Below are positions 24,376 to 34,314 of a stretch of DNA of 64,000 bases, piece by piece. Numbering within the stretch: position 1 is the stretch's first letter; each line of letters begins with the position of its first letter. Below the pieces are notes generated by a model that made no database searches, was not told the DNA's origin, and saw only the letters and a program-made list of their open reading frames with translations. The stretch is from JANYHH01 sp965249745 (lineage in GTDB: Bacteria; Deinococcota; Deinococci; Deinococcales; JAAFIG01), in NCBI GenBank assembly GCA_965249745.1, contig OZ252252.1, positions 4,216,001 through 4,280,000 of the forward strand, in the 5' to 3' direction. A program made the translations under genes and the position numbers.

Positions 24376-25400
24376 GCTTCACCATCCTTGCGACCACTGG
24401 TCAAGCTGTCGCTCAGTGCCTTGAAGCCCGCCTCGTCGCCCTTGGCCAGGAAGCCCGCCTGCTCAGCCCAGCTTCCGAGGCTCGGCGCGAAGCGCGCACC
24501 GGCCGCCTCGAGAGCCGCCTTGATCTGGTCTTCGCTCGAGCCTGCCAGCTTTTCAAAGGTGTCAATCCCCGCCGCGATCAAGGCGTCGTTCATTTTTGGC
24601 CCAATGCCCTCAATGCGCTTCAGGTCGTCGCCGCTCGAGACTGCTTTCGGGGCAGCTTTGACAGGTTCAGCCTCTGGAGCTGGAGCTTCAACCGCCTGCT
24701 CAGCCTTTGGCGCTTTTGCCGCCACGGGCTTTTCAGCTTTAGCGGCGACTGGTTTAACTGCCTTCGCGGGCGTAGCTTCGACCTCTACCTTGTCCGCCTT
24801 GGCGGAAACGCCCGCCACGACGCCCTCCAGGACAGCCTTGTCCAGCACCAGGTAATCGTGCTTCAAGATGTCGTACACGTTCAGACCAGCGCCCTTGACG
24901 GCCGTGACCCACGGCAGGTTGCGCGCGGCCCGCACGACCGCCTCGTCGTCGGTCACCAGGAAGACTCGAGCCGAACCGTCCAATCCGTTCTGCTTGGCCC
25001 AAGCCACGAAGTTCTTGGTCTTGCCGTCCAAGTCAAAGCCGGAGACCGCCAGGACCTTGCCCTCGGAGACGCGATCAGAGACCGCCATCTGCAACCCGAG
25101 CTTACGAACCTTCTTCGGCAGCGTGTAGCTGTAATCGCGTGGCTTCGGTCCGAAAGCGGCTCCACCACCGACGTAAATCGGCGCGGCTCGGTCGCCGTGA
25201 CGGGCGTTGCCGGTGCCCTTCTGACCATAAAGTTTCTTACCGGTGCGACTCACGTCGGCGCGGGTCTTGGTGTTGGCGCTGCCCTGACGACGCTTGGCGA
25301 GCTGCCAGTTGACGACCTCGTACAACACGTGTGTCTTGGGTTTCGGGAGGCTGAGTTCCAGGGTTCCTGGATTCTGCCCGATGATTTGCACGACTGGCAT
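24372..25400 (-). CDS. rplD: Ribosomal protein uL4 fused to a C-terminal helix-hairpin-helix domain
   Basis: A 342-residue protein, about 135 longer than ordinary uL4 (200-210). Residues 1-205 are normal uL4: KTRADVSRTGKKLYGQKGTGNARHGDRAAPIYVGGG (tunnel loop) and ending DYLVLDKAVLEGV. Residues about 206-258 form an Ala/Pro/Lys/Glu linker. Residues about 260-335 are a helix-hairpin-helix-like module (DDLKRIEGIGPKMNDALIAAGIDTFEKLA, then WAEQAGFLAKGDEAGF) of the kind found appended to other proteins for nucleic-acid or protein contacts. uL4 lines the exit tunnel and in enterobacteria regulates the S10 operon. Confidence 0.96.
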   Translation of the reverse strand: MPVVQIIGQNPGTLELSLPKPKTHVLYEVVNWQLAKRRQGSANTKTRADVSRTGKKLYGQKGTGNARHGDRAAPIYVGGGAAFGPKPRDYSYTLPKKVRKLGLQMAVSDRVSEGKVLAVSGFDLDGKTKNFVAWAKQNGLDGSARVFLVTDDEAVVRAARNLPWVTAVKGAGLNVYDILKHDYLVLDKAVLEGVVAGVSAKADKVEVEATPAKAVKPVAAKAEKPVAAKAPKAEQAVEAPAPEAEPVKAAPKAVSSGDDLKRIEGIGPKMNDALIAAGIDTFEKLAGSSEDQIKAALEAAGARFAPSLGSWAEQAGFLAKGDEAGFKALSDSLTSGRKDGEA

Positions 25401-26020
25401 TATTTGCCTCCCTTCCTAGCTTGCTTGATGACCACAAGGCCGCCGTTCGCGCCGGGAATCGCGCCCTTGATGAGCAGCAAGTTCTCCGCACCGCGCACCT
25501 CGACAACCTCGAGATTCTGCGTGGTGACGCGTTCAGCGCCGTAGTGACCGGCCATCTTCTTACCCTTGATGACGCGGCCCGGCGTCTTGCGAGCGCCGAT
25601 CGAACCACCGCGACGGTGCCACTTCTTGGAGCCGTGCGCGTCGGGACCGCCCTGGAAGTTCCAGCGCTTCATCACGCCGGTGAACCCGCGACCCTTGGTC
25701 GTACCGATCACGTCCACCTTCTCACCATCGGCGAAAATCTCGGCGGTCACGACTTCGGCGTCCGGGCTAAAATCGCGGAACTCGCGCAGGTGACGGAGCA
25801 CGCCAGCCTTGGATTTCTCCAAGTGTCCGATCAGCGGTTTGTTGAGACGCTTTTTCATGGTCTCGCCAAACCCGAGCTGCACGGCCTCGTAGCCGTCGGT
25901 GGAGGAGGTCTTGCGCTGAACCACGGGGCAGGGACCGGCCAGCACCACGGTCACGGGAATGGCGCGGTCATTCTTCCAGACCTGCGTCATGCCTACCTTC
26001 GTGCCGAGGATGCCCTTCAT
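25400..26020 (-). CDS. rplC: Ribosomal protein uL3
   Basis: A 206-residue assembly protein: MKGILGTKVGMTQVWKNDRAIPVTVV, FADGEKVDVIGTTKGRGFTGVMKRWNFQGGPDAHGSKKWHRRGGSIG. Overlaps the rpsJ stop by four bases (ATGA). Confidence 0.97.
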   Translation of the reverse strand: MKGILGTKVGMTQVWKNDRAIPVTVVLAGPCPVVQRKTSSTDGYEAVQLGFGETMKKRLNKPLIGHLEKSKAGVLRHLREFRDFSPDAEVVTAEIFADGEKVDVIGTTKGRGFTGVMKRWNFQGGPDAHGSKKWHRRGGSIGARKTPGRVIKGKKMAGHYGAERVTTQNLEVVEVRGAENLLLIKGAIPGANGGLVVIKQARKGGK

Positions 26021-26337
26021 TGTGCGCCCCCCACCATCTTGACTTCGATCTCCACGCCGCTGGGAAGATCCAGCGTGCTGAGGCTATCAATCGTCTTCTT
26101 GTTCGGGTTGGTGATGTCCACCAGGCGGTTGTGAGTGCGAATCTCGAAGTGTTCGCGGCTGTCCTTATGCTTGAACGGTCCACGAATCACGGTGAAACGA
26201 CGAATCCGGGTCGGCAGTGGAATCGGTCCAGCCACGTCCGCCCCCGAGCGGCGCACGGTGTCCACGATCTTGGCTGCACTGGTGTCCAGTGAGCGGTGAT
26301 CGTAGCCGCGCAATTTGATACGAATCTTTGGTCCCAT
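26017..26337 (-). CDS. rpsJ: Ribosomal protein uS10
   Basis: A 106-residue protein (also a transcription antitermination partner, NusE): KIRIKLRGYDHRSLDTSAAKIVDTVRRSGADVAGPIPLPTR and HFEIRTHNRLVDI. First of the S10 series, 60 bp after tuf. Confidence 0.97.
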   Translation of the reverse strand: MGPKIRIKLRGYDHRSLDTSAAKIVDTVRRSGADVAGPIPLPTRIRRFTVIRGPFKHKDSREHFEIRTHNRLVDITNPNKKTIDSLSTLDLPSGVEIEVKMVGGAQ

Positions 26338-26397
26338 AGTATCTCCAGCATTTCGCCTCGAGCGAGGGATGAACCCCTGCCCGAGGCGGGAATGTCT

Positions 26398-27615
<1,218 letters not shown>

Positions 27616-27807
27616 AACTACTTCCTCCATCTCGAGCCGTCGGGAGAGTCTCTGCCCGCGTTCCTCGAGTCCCAGCGCGTGGGCTGGGAATTGATGTCCT
27701 GATGCCGCTTGTCAACGTACCCGAGGGGTAACCCTCAGAATTACTGCCCGCGCTGAGCGGGCTTTACCGACAAAATGGCGTGCGGAACTTCCGCACAAAG
27801 GCTACGC
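27616..27807 (-). other. tuf leader with three hairpins
   Basis: Untranslated leader of about 190 nt. Hairpins in order on the minus strand: GTGCGGAA/TTCCGCAC (27780-27796), GCCCGC/GCGGGC (27746-27762) and GAGGG/CCCTC with a four-base loop (27723-27736). No T-run follows any of them, so they are not classic terminators. They may control or stabilise the long ribosomal transcript. Confidence 0.5.
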
Positions 27808-27835
27808 AGGGTAGCACACGTTTCGAGGTTTGAAA
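27808..27835 (-). promoter_or_regulatory. Probable promoter of tuf and the ribosomal cluster
   Basis: On the minus strand TTTCAA (27835-27830), a 16-bp spacer, and TGTGCTACCCT, i.e. an extended -10 (27813-27808). It lies where the only promoter for the 18-kb cluster would be expected, about 190 bp before the tuf ATG. Confidence 0.5.
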
Positions 27836-27986
27836 AGTCCCCGTTCCACATCTGCCCAACCGGGGCAGTCCCACCCTGTCTCGAGGATCGAAGGGAGTTG
27901 TATTGCAGGCTGTGACCAGCTCGAGACTCATGGGGGTCAGTAATACCTATGACTCGTGAGCATAGGGAGCTGAAGCTCGAGTGATT

Positions 27987-28325
27987 TCAAATTTGATTGA
28001 TTTGTGCTACGAGTCCGGCTGGATGGCGCATGAACGCCATCCGCGTGTTGTTGCGCTCGTTGAGAAACGGGGCAGCCTCATACTCGTAGCCGTCCGCGAG
28101 TAACTTGGCACATTTATCCTCGAGGTCATCCACCTCAAATGCCAAGTGCAGGAAGCCCGGCGCGGGCTGCCCAGAAGCCTGCACCAACTCGAGGGCCACG
28201 CTGCTTCCTGGATGGTTGAGAAACGCCGTTGGCACGCCGTTCGAGTAGTGCTTGCCGCGCCCTTCCAGAGTAAACCCGAGTGTTGCAAAGTGCGAAATTG
28301 CGGCTTCGACATCGTGAACGCTCAA
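27987..28325 (-). CDS. VOC-family (glyoxalase-like) protein, copy 2, possibly N-truncated
   Basis: Paralogue of the gene at 3874-4236, sharing VHDVEA, RGKHY(A/S)NG(M/V)PTAF, GQPAPGFLHLAFEV and MAF(L/M)RHPAGL(I/V)AQINQ. The first beta strand (MKLDHVALA in copy 1) is missing: the frame is closed by a TAG shortly upstream and begins at best with a TTG before SVHDVEA. The loss would remove the first metal-ligand histidine. It may be a pseudogene in an early stage, or use an unusual start. Confidence 0.65.
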   Translation of the reverse strand: MSVHDVEAAISHFATLGFTLEGRGKHYSNGVPTAFLNHPGSSVALELVQASGQPAPGFLHLAFEVDDLEDKCAKLLADGYEYEAAPFLNERNNTRMAFMRHPAGLVAQINQI

Positions 28326-28424
28326 CCCCAGTACTGGCGGGGATGTGCAGGACTAATTCTCCGCCCATCAACTCAAACGGAGCGCTTTCAAAACGAGACG
28401 TTCAACAGATTCGACACCGGACCT

Positions 28425-30290
28425 TCACCGATCCACGACCCAGGTGTTCTCAGGGCTGGCGTCTAAGTCAGTGACCGTCTGGTTGCTATACATTAGATCT
28501 GTCAGGAAGACCGTGTTGCCTTGGGCGTCCTTGCCTCGAGCGAATACTTGATAGAGGCTCTTGCGACCGGACTTGGGGCGCTCTATTACGATCTGATCGC
28601 CGTTGATGCGCCATTTCATGGTTTCGTTCTCGGTTTGCGTGTTGAACGCGCCCGTGTTGACCGTTGTGAGCTGCGCGAAATACGTCCCGACGCCACCAGC
28701 GTTGAAGCCCAGTTTCAAAGTGAACCCGGTGGATACCCAGGTGCTCGTGGCGTAGGTGCCGCTGGGGTTGTACCAGTCGGTCGCGTTGTACGTCCCGGAG
28801 GTTTCCTTCCACTTGCCGACGAAATCTTTTTCAACGTACAACGGTGTCACGGTCACGGGCTTCAAACTCTTGACGCCGCGCATGAACTCGAGCATCAGCG
28901 GGCGGCCCTCTTTCTCGTAGGTGATGTACCCGAGACCGCTCTCAGGTCGGCTCAGTTTGAAGAAGATCGGCGTTACGACCGCAGCCGTCTCAATCACGAA
29001 CAGCACGCTGTAATTGGAGAGTTTCGGGAAGTCTTTATCGTGGGCAGAATTATCGAACGATCCCGCCGTCCCGAAGGTCACGCCGACGTTCAGACCGCTG
29101 GCGGTGCGGCGCACAAACACCGCTCCCTTCTGACCCTGAAAGTCCAGGCTGCCCCTGGTCTCCTGTTGCCAGATGGCTCTCGTCTGAGTTGCCAAGCCGC
29201 CCACTTTGGCTCGAGGGGGAAAGATTTGTAGGTCCAGTCTGCCCTTCCGATAAATAGAGTCGTCCTTGCCAAAATCCGCCTCGTAATTTCCGTTTCCCGT
29301 GTCGCGCCAACTCTTGGGAATCGTGTACGTCAGGACTGTGTTGCCGAGTCCGGCGTTCGAGGCTGGACTGCTCGAGCCAAAATTCGGGGTTGTGTTGCTC
29401 GAGACTGAGTTATTAGGCAAGAACAAATCGCGCATTGCATCGAAGCCCGCGCTCGAGTACGGTTTCAGGGTCAGCGTCAGATTCGTCTGCGATGGCGTGA
29501 CCGGGCTGACCTTGCCGGACACGAGGTACACGCCCATTTCGTCGCCCGCGCCGATCTTGCCATCTTTGCTGGTGTCGCGCCAGGCGAACAGGGCGTACCG
29601 GGTTTTCTCGAGGTTGAGCAGCGTGAACGCCCCGTTCGCGCCCACGGTGACGCCCTTGGTGCGTTTCGTGTCGAAGGTATCGTTGGCGAAAATCGCCGCG
29701 AAGACTTGCGTTCCAAGCAGGCTCGAGCCGGGTTGTGACGTGACGCGCCCACTGAGACTCAGGTTGGCCGGGGATTGAACAGGCTGGGGCGAGACTGTTT
29801 GCGGTGAGATTGGTTGCGGTGAGACTGGCGGCGAGGCAACCCTCCCAGAATGACCCTCGGCTTGCGAGACAAGCGCGTCCAGATCGCCATTGAAGGCTTG
29901 CAGCCTGAGTTCGATGCCAGCGGCGGGCGGCGTCAGCAGCGCCGGTTTCCCGCCTTGCCGATACACCCCGATCTCGTCTCCGGCGTCGGCCTCTCCATTA
30001 TTATTTAGATCGCGCCAGGCGAGCATCAGGTGTTCAGCCGTCTCGAGGTTGGTGATCTCGAAGCTGGCACTGGCGGCATTGGAATTGATGGGTTGCGCCC
30101 CGGAACGCGAGTCGCTGCACGTGTCGTTTTCCACGAGGCAAGCGATCACGACCGCGCCCTGAAGACTGCCGCCGGGCGTGGCATAGACGGTACCGGAAAT
30201 CGTTCCGTTTCCCTGGGCGCTGACCACCAGCAACCCGAGGCTGCACAAGCACGTCAAAACGGTGGTCGCTCGAGTCAAACTGTGGTTCAT
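28425..30290 (-). CDS. Large exported protein with two Ca-loop-bearing beta repeats
   Basis: A 621-residue protein with a signal peptide (LTCLCSLGLLVVSAQG). Two similar modules of about 100 residues (roughly 28-130 and 175-285) each read ISGTVY../LSGRVT.., then LAWRDLNNNGEADAGDEIGVY or FAWRDTSKDGKIGAGDEMGVY, i.e. a beta-sandwich (carboxypeptidase-regulatory or SdrD-B-like) carrying an EF-hand-like acidic loop. A Pro/Ser/Gln linker (SPQPISPQTVSPQPVQSP) joins them. The C-terminal 300 residues are beta-rich, with a lipocalin-like end (GTYFAQLTTVNTGAF...WRINGDQIVIE). Role unknown; surface or matrix protein is a guess. Three 14-bp direct repeats lie upstream. Confidence 0.75.
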   Translation of the reverse strand: MNHSLTRATTVLTCLCSLGLLVVSAQGNGTISGTVYATPGGSLQGAVVIACLVENDTCSDSRSGAQPINSNAASASFEITNLETAEHLMLAWRDLNNNGEADAGDEIGVYRQGGKPALLTPPAAGIELRLQAFNGDLDALVSQAEGHSGRVASPPVSPQPISPQTVSPQPVQSPANLSLSGRVTSQPGSSLLGTQVFAAIFANDTFDTKRTKGVTVGANGAFTLLNLEKTRYALFAWRDTSKDGKIGAGDEMGVYLVSGKVSPVTPSQTNLTLTLKPYSSAGFDAMRDLFLPNNSVSSNTTPNFGSSSPASNAGLGNTVLTYTIPKSWRDTGNGNYEADFGKDDSIYRKGRLDLQIFPPRAKVGGLATQTRAIWQQETRGSLDFQGQKGAVFVRRTASGLNVGVTFGTAGSFDNSAHDKDFPKLSNYSVLFVIETAAVVTPIFFKLSRPESGLGYITYEKEGRPLMLEFMRGVKSLKPVTVTPLYVEKDFVGKWKETSGTYNATDWYNPSGTYATSTWVSTGFTLKLGFNAGGVGTYFAQLTTVNTGAFNTQTENETMKWRINGDQIVIERPKSGRKSLYQVFARGKDAQGNTVFLTDLMYSNQTVTDLDASPENTWVVDR

Positions 30291-30336
30291 GGCGTGTCAC
30301 CCCGTGGAACGTCTCTGGTCAATCCGAGCGAGCTGC

Positions 30337-30378
30337 TTAGATCGTGTTTATTAGACCGTGCTCGTTAGATCGTACTCG
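30337..30378. repeat. Three 14-bp direct repeats upstream of the exported protein gene
   Basis: TTAGATCGTGTTTA, TTAGACCGTGCTCG and TTAGATCGTACTCG follow each other exactly, 47-88 bp before the start codon of the exported protein gene and just after the small gene at 30386-30622. The phasing suits a regulator-binding array, or a slippage product. Confidence 0.7.
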
Positions 30379-30385
30379 CCGTGAT

Positions 30386-30622
30386 TCAGGAGTCGGCGGG
30401 CTGTCTCCCAGTGCTGCGTCTCCCAGTCCCGCCCGCTGGGACTCGAGGTTGACCGGGTGCGCCCCCTCGAGCCAGTTCGCGCTCCTCGTTCAGCAGGTCC
30501 GTCCATTGATCCAACGTGCGCTTCCCCGCCAGCACCGCGTCTATCGGCGTGCGATGCCACAAGCCTTCCAAGAAACGCCGTTTGGCGCGGCGCACGTAAT
30601 CCGGGATGCGTTCTCGTTTCAT
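30386..30622 (-). CDS. Small basic hypothetical protein
   Basis: A 78-residue protein: MKRERIPDYVRRAKRRFLEG, LWHRTPIDAVLAGKRTLDQWTDLLNEERELARGG, then a Gly/Pro/Arg tail. The ATG follows GGGGAGAAAC, a good ribosome binding site, and the helix-forming N-terminal half looks like a real protein. No family recognised. It lies between the BTAD regulator and the exported-protein gene on the same strand. Confidence 0.5.
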   Translation of the reverse strand: MKRERIPDYVRRAKRRFLEGLWHRTPIDAVLAGKRTLDQWTDLLNEERELARGGAPGQPRVPAGGTGRRSTGRQPADS

Positions 30623-30686
30623 GTTTCTCCCCTGTTGCTCTGAATCGTTCTGAGATCAGGATAGAAACAGCGGCGTCACTGGGGCG

Positions 30687-33600
30687 TCACTGGAACCCGG
30701 AAACGTCCAGACGTGTGTCTCGAGCGGCGGAGATTATGGCGGCGTTCACGGGGTTTCGGTTCAGAAACGAGGCGCGATGCGATGGTGGCACGTGAGATCG
30801 GACCAGCTCGAGCAGCCAGGAGACGCCAGTCTCGAGGATAGATCTGGCGGTCGGATCGCCCAGGACTTGCAGCACCTGGTACTGCGTGCACCAGACCTCG
30901 GCGCGGTAGAAGTTGTTCGGGTCGTAGCGCCTCAGGTTCTCCGCCGCGAGACCAATCTGCGTGGCGGCCGTCCTAGGGTCGCCGCTTGACAAAAGCACCT
31001 GAGCCAGTCGGGTTCGGGCCGCGATCCCCAACCCGTTCAACCCGTGCCGCTCGGTCAACTCGCACGCCTCGAGCGCCAGGGCATACGGTTGATCGGTAGA
31101 GTGTTGATTGGAGCAGCTTGCGGCGGCGATGCAGAGTTCCGCCTGACTGAACGGTCGCCGAACGCCTTCCAGATTTCTGGCTTCGTCGAACACACCTTGA
31201 GCCGCCTCAAAGTTCCCGTTCAACTCGTGCAGCCGTCCGTGCAGCAACAGCGAATCGAAGCGCATGTCCGGGCGCAGGTCAGGGGTCTGCGCGATTTGCT
31301 CCAAAAGTTCTGCGGTTTCCTCGAGCGCCCCGAGGCGCAGGTGAACCCGCGCCTGATGGGTCAACGCGTAGGCCCGCGCCCACCCGAAATCCCATTGGGT
31401 GAGTTCCAACGACCACGCGCTGCGGCGCAACGCCTCGTCGTACCGGTCCAGATCAAAGCAGCGCTGCGCGAGGTTACTGAGGTTCATGCGGGTCAAAATC
31501 TCAGCGCCGTGCAACCGAGCGCAGATTGTTTCGACTTCTAGATGCTGCTGAAACGCGTCCCGCACCAACCCAATCCGCCCGAGCGTAATCCCGAGCATGT
31601 TACGAGACTTGGCGAGGCTGAACTCGTTGCCGAGCTTGGAGGACAGCCCCACCGAACGCTCCAAGTGAACCCGCGCCAGCTCGTGCTGCTCGGAATCTCC
31701 ATGAATAATTCCGAGCCGAGCCTCGCTGTCGGCTAGCCCCTGTGGATCGCCGAGGCGTTCGTACAAGGCGATCACGTCCTGGATGACCCTCACGGCCTCC
31801 GCGTACCGCTGCGAGCGCCAGAGCGCCTCCGCCAAGCCCGCCAGCGCGACCGCCCGCAACCCGTCGTCCTCCACGGTCTCGAGGTGTTGCAGGGCAGCTC
31901 GAGCGGCGGTTTCGGCGCTGGTGGCGTGCTGCATCGTGTTGAGTCGCAGCATCCGCGCCAGCCAGGCCAGAGCGTTTGAGCGCTCCGACGCGGCAAGCGT
32001 GAACATGCGCTCGATGACCACCTCCAAGCCCTGCCCAGCATCAAAGGCAGCGAGTTGCTGCGCCGCCCCGTAAAACGCTTCCACGGCTTCCGCCGTGCGC
32101 CCGGCGCGAGCCAGAATCTCAGCCGCTCGAGTGAAGCCCTCGGCCGCCTCCGACATCGCGTAGGAATCCCTGGCCTTTTGGGCGGCGCTCAGCAGGTGCG
32201 GTGCGGCGCTCAGCTCCGCCCCCGCCTCGAGCCAGTGATGGGCGATTCGGGACGGGTTCAGGTTCAACGCTTCCAGGTGCGCCGCGACCCTTCCGTGCAG
32301 CAGCACGCGAATCCCGTGCGGGATGCCGTCCAGGGTTGCCTCGAAGATCAGGTCGTGCGCGAAACGGTTGCCGATCAGAATCTGCGCTGACTCGAGCGCG
32401 GCGGCCTCGTCCACCAACGCGAGCGCGTCCAGGCCACGTACCCGCGCGGCCAGCCCGTAATCGAAATCCGTGCCCGCGACCGCCGCGACCTGCGCCAGTT
32501 TCAGCGCGTCCCCGGGCAGACGCGACAGGCGTTCCTGCACGACGCGGCGCACGACCTCGGGGGTTGGCAGCCGCTCGAGCGGGCGTTGCAGCGCGTCCTG
32601 CTCTAATAAGCTCCGCACGGTTTCCAGCGCGAACAACGGGTTCCCGGCGGCGTGACGCACCAGCCGTTCGCCAAGGTTATCGGCGTGCGCCGGTAACTTC
32701 AAACTCTCTATCAGCAGACCCATCTGTTTCTCGCCCAGCGGCTCGAGGTGAATGTCCACCGCCTGCCCCATTTGCAGTGCCCGACCGATCAGGGTTTCGG
32801 CGCGATTTGAAAGTTCCCCCGTCCGATACGCGATAATCTGCCGCAACCCGTCCGCCCGCCCCCAGTGCTGCGCGTAGACGTAAATCCACGCCTCCAGGCT
32901 GGCGTCATCCACGAATTGCAGGTCGTCCATGACGACCGCCGCCAGACCCGCCCCCGCCGCCGCTCGAGCCACGGCCGCCTGCGCCTCTAAGAACCGCAAA
33001 CGATCCGATTCGGACAGCAGCGGCGGCGGGGTGTCCCCCAACTCCGGCAGGAAGCGCGACAATTCGCGCCGCACCCACCCCTCCAGGGCGACCTCTGGAA
33101 ACTGCTCGAGCAAGCGGCGGTAAACCCTGGCAGCCGTGCTGTACGCGGCGATGGCGTCGCCGGGGCGACCCTCAGAGGGGCTGTGGTTAATGCCTTGAGC
33201 GGCGATGAATTCCTGCATCAACCGCGATTTTCCAATCCCCGGTGAGCCACGAATCACGACGACCTGACCGTTTTGCCAAGCGAAACGCATTCGTTCCAGC
33301 TCGCGTTCACGACCGATCAGGCGCGGCGGGTGCAAGACACTGACTGGCAGCCGCACCGCCGACTGCGCCGCTGACACCTCGCCGCGCTCCAAGCGTTGCG
33401 CCAAGGCTCGAGTCTCCGCCCCCGGCATCACCCCGAGTTCGCGTTGCAGCATCTGCTCGCAGCGCTGATAGGCTTTCAGAACCGCCGAACGGTCACCCCG
33501 AGCCGCGTGCAGGCGCATGATCGCGCGGTACGCCTCTTCAGCGCTCGGTTCCCGTGCCAGCCAGCGCTCGGCGCGTTCCAACGCGGTCACGATCGCACGC

Positions 33601-34127
33601 GGGTCGTGCTGAGCCGCACCCTCCAGCCGCTCGAGGTCGCGGCGCAGGGCTTCGCGGTGCAGCGCAGAAAAACGCCCGCGCGTCACCTCGAGCCAATCGG
33701 AAAAATCGGGTTGATCCTCGAAATCCAGCCCTTCCAGCAAGCCGTGCTCCAAGGTCAGCGCCAACCCGTCATCGCCCAAGAAGCTGCCGCTCTCCAATTG
33801 CACCGCGTCCACCCGGACGCCCGATTCCAGCGTCACTGTGTCCCCGACGCGCACGATGTCCCCGTCCACGGTCGTCTTCAAACGGTACAGGCACTGGCGC
33901 AAGTTCGCCCGGGCCCGCGATTCGTCGGTATCGCTCCACAGCAACCCCGCCAGTCGGCTGCGGGTCGCCTCGCCCTCGAGCGCCAGGAAAGTCAGCAGCC
34001 CGGCGGTTTTGCGCTCCAGCGTCCAAGACCCGTGCGCCCCGGTCAAGCGCGGCACGCCCATGACCTCGAGCCGCCAGCTTTGCGCCGGGGTGGGGTCGGT
34101 CGTGGTGCTCGGGTTGGACCTGGCCAT
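30687..34127 (-). CDS. BTAD-ATPase-TPR transcriptional regulator (SARP/LAL-like)
   Basis: A 1146-residue regulator. Residues 1-95: OmpR-like winged helix (WRLEVMGVPRL.., LLTFLALEGEATRSRLAGLLWSDTDESRARANLRQCLYRLK). Residues 95-250: bacterial transcriptional activation domain. Around 290 a P-loop GSPGIGKS and, about 120 residues later, AVVMDDLQFVDD (Walker B), a STAND-type ATPase. Residues 620-1146 are tetratricopeptide-like helical repeats (YAEAVRVIQDVIALYERLGDPQGLADSEARLG). Such proteins integrate a signal via the ATPase/TPR part and activate transcription from direct-repeat sites. Start at MARSNPS; the 38 residues upstream are not conserved-looking. Confidence 0.9.
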   Translation of the reverse strand: MARSNPSTTTDPTPAQSWRLEVMGVPRLTGAHGSWTLERKTAGLLTFLALEGEATRSRLAGLLWSDTDESRARANLRQCLYRLKTTVDGDIVRVGDTVTLESGVRVDAVQLESGSFLGDDGLALTLEHGLLEGLDFEDQPDFSDWLEVTRGRFSALHREALRRDLERLEGAAQHDPRAIVTALERAERWLAREPSAEEAYRAIMRLHAARGDRSAVLKAYQRCEQMLQRELGVMPGAETRALAQRLERGEVSAAQSAVRLPVSVLHPPRLIGRERELERMRFAWQNGQVVVIRGSPGIGKSRLMQEFIAAQGINHSPSEGRPGDAIAAYSTAARVYRRLLEQFPEVALEGWVRRELSRFLPELGDTPPPLLSESDRLRFLEAQAAVARAAAGAGLAAVVMDDLQFVDDASLEAWIYVYAQHWGRADGLRQIIAYRTGELSNRAETLIGRALQMGQAVDIHLEPLGEKQMGLLIESLKLPAHADNLGERLVRHAAGNPLFALETVRSLLEQDALQRPLERLPTPEVVRRVVQERLSRLPGDALKLAQVAAVAGTDFDYGLAARVRGLDALALVDEAAALESAQILIGNRFAHDLIFEATLDGIPHGIRVLLHGRVAAHLEALNLNPSRIAHHWLEAGAELSAAPHLLSAAQKARDSYAMSEAAEGFTRAAEILARAGRTAEAVEAFYGAAQQLAAFDAGQGLEVVIERMFTLAASERSNALAWLARMLRLNTMQHATSAETAARAALQHLETVEDDGLRAVALAGLAEALWRSQRYAEAVRVIQDVIALYERLGDPQGLADSEARLGIIHGDSEQHELARVHLERSVGLSSKLGNEFSLAKSRNMLGITLGRIGLVRDAFQQHLEVETICARLHGAEILTRMNLSNLAQRCFDLDRYDEALRRSAWSLELTQWDFGWARAYALTHQARVHLRLGALEETAELLEQIAQTPDLRPDMRFDSLLLHGRLHELNGNFEAAQGVFDEARNLEGVRRPFSQAELCIAAASCSNQHSTDQPYALALEACELTERHGLNGLGIAARTRLAQVLLSSGDPRTAATQIGLAAENLRRYDPNNFYRAEVWCTQYQVLQVLGDPTARSILETGVSWLLELVRSHVPPSHRASFLNRNPVNAAIISAARDTRLDVSGFQ

Positions 34128-34314
34128 GCACCATGATACGAAATGCCGCCAAAAATGGATTGGAAGCGCCAAACCTCGAGTCTGACAGCCGTTATAGCGA
34201 CAAGTTCTGAAACCGTGCTGTGGCTCACGCGCCCCTGCCAAAGAGCGGGTATACTACAGGTTCACGGGAACCATTTGCATTTCCCCAGAATCAAACTCAT
34301 GGAGTCAAACCAGT

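Noticed and set aside
33396..34136. Open frames antisense to the BTAD-ATPase gene
   Set aside because: Shadow frames of a long GC-rich gene; no start signals or known domains.
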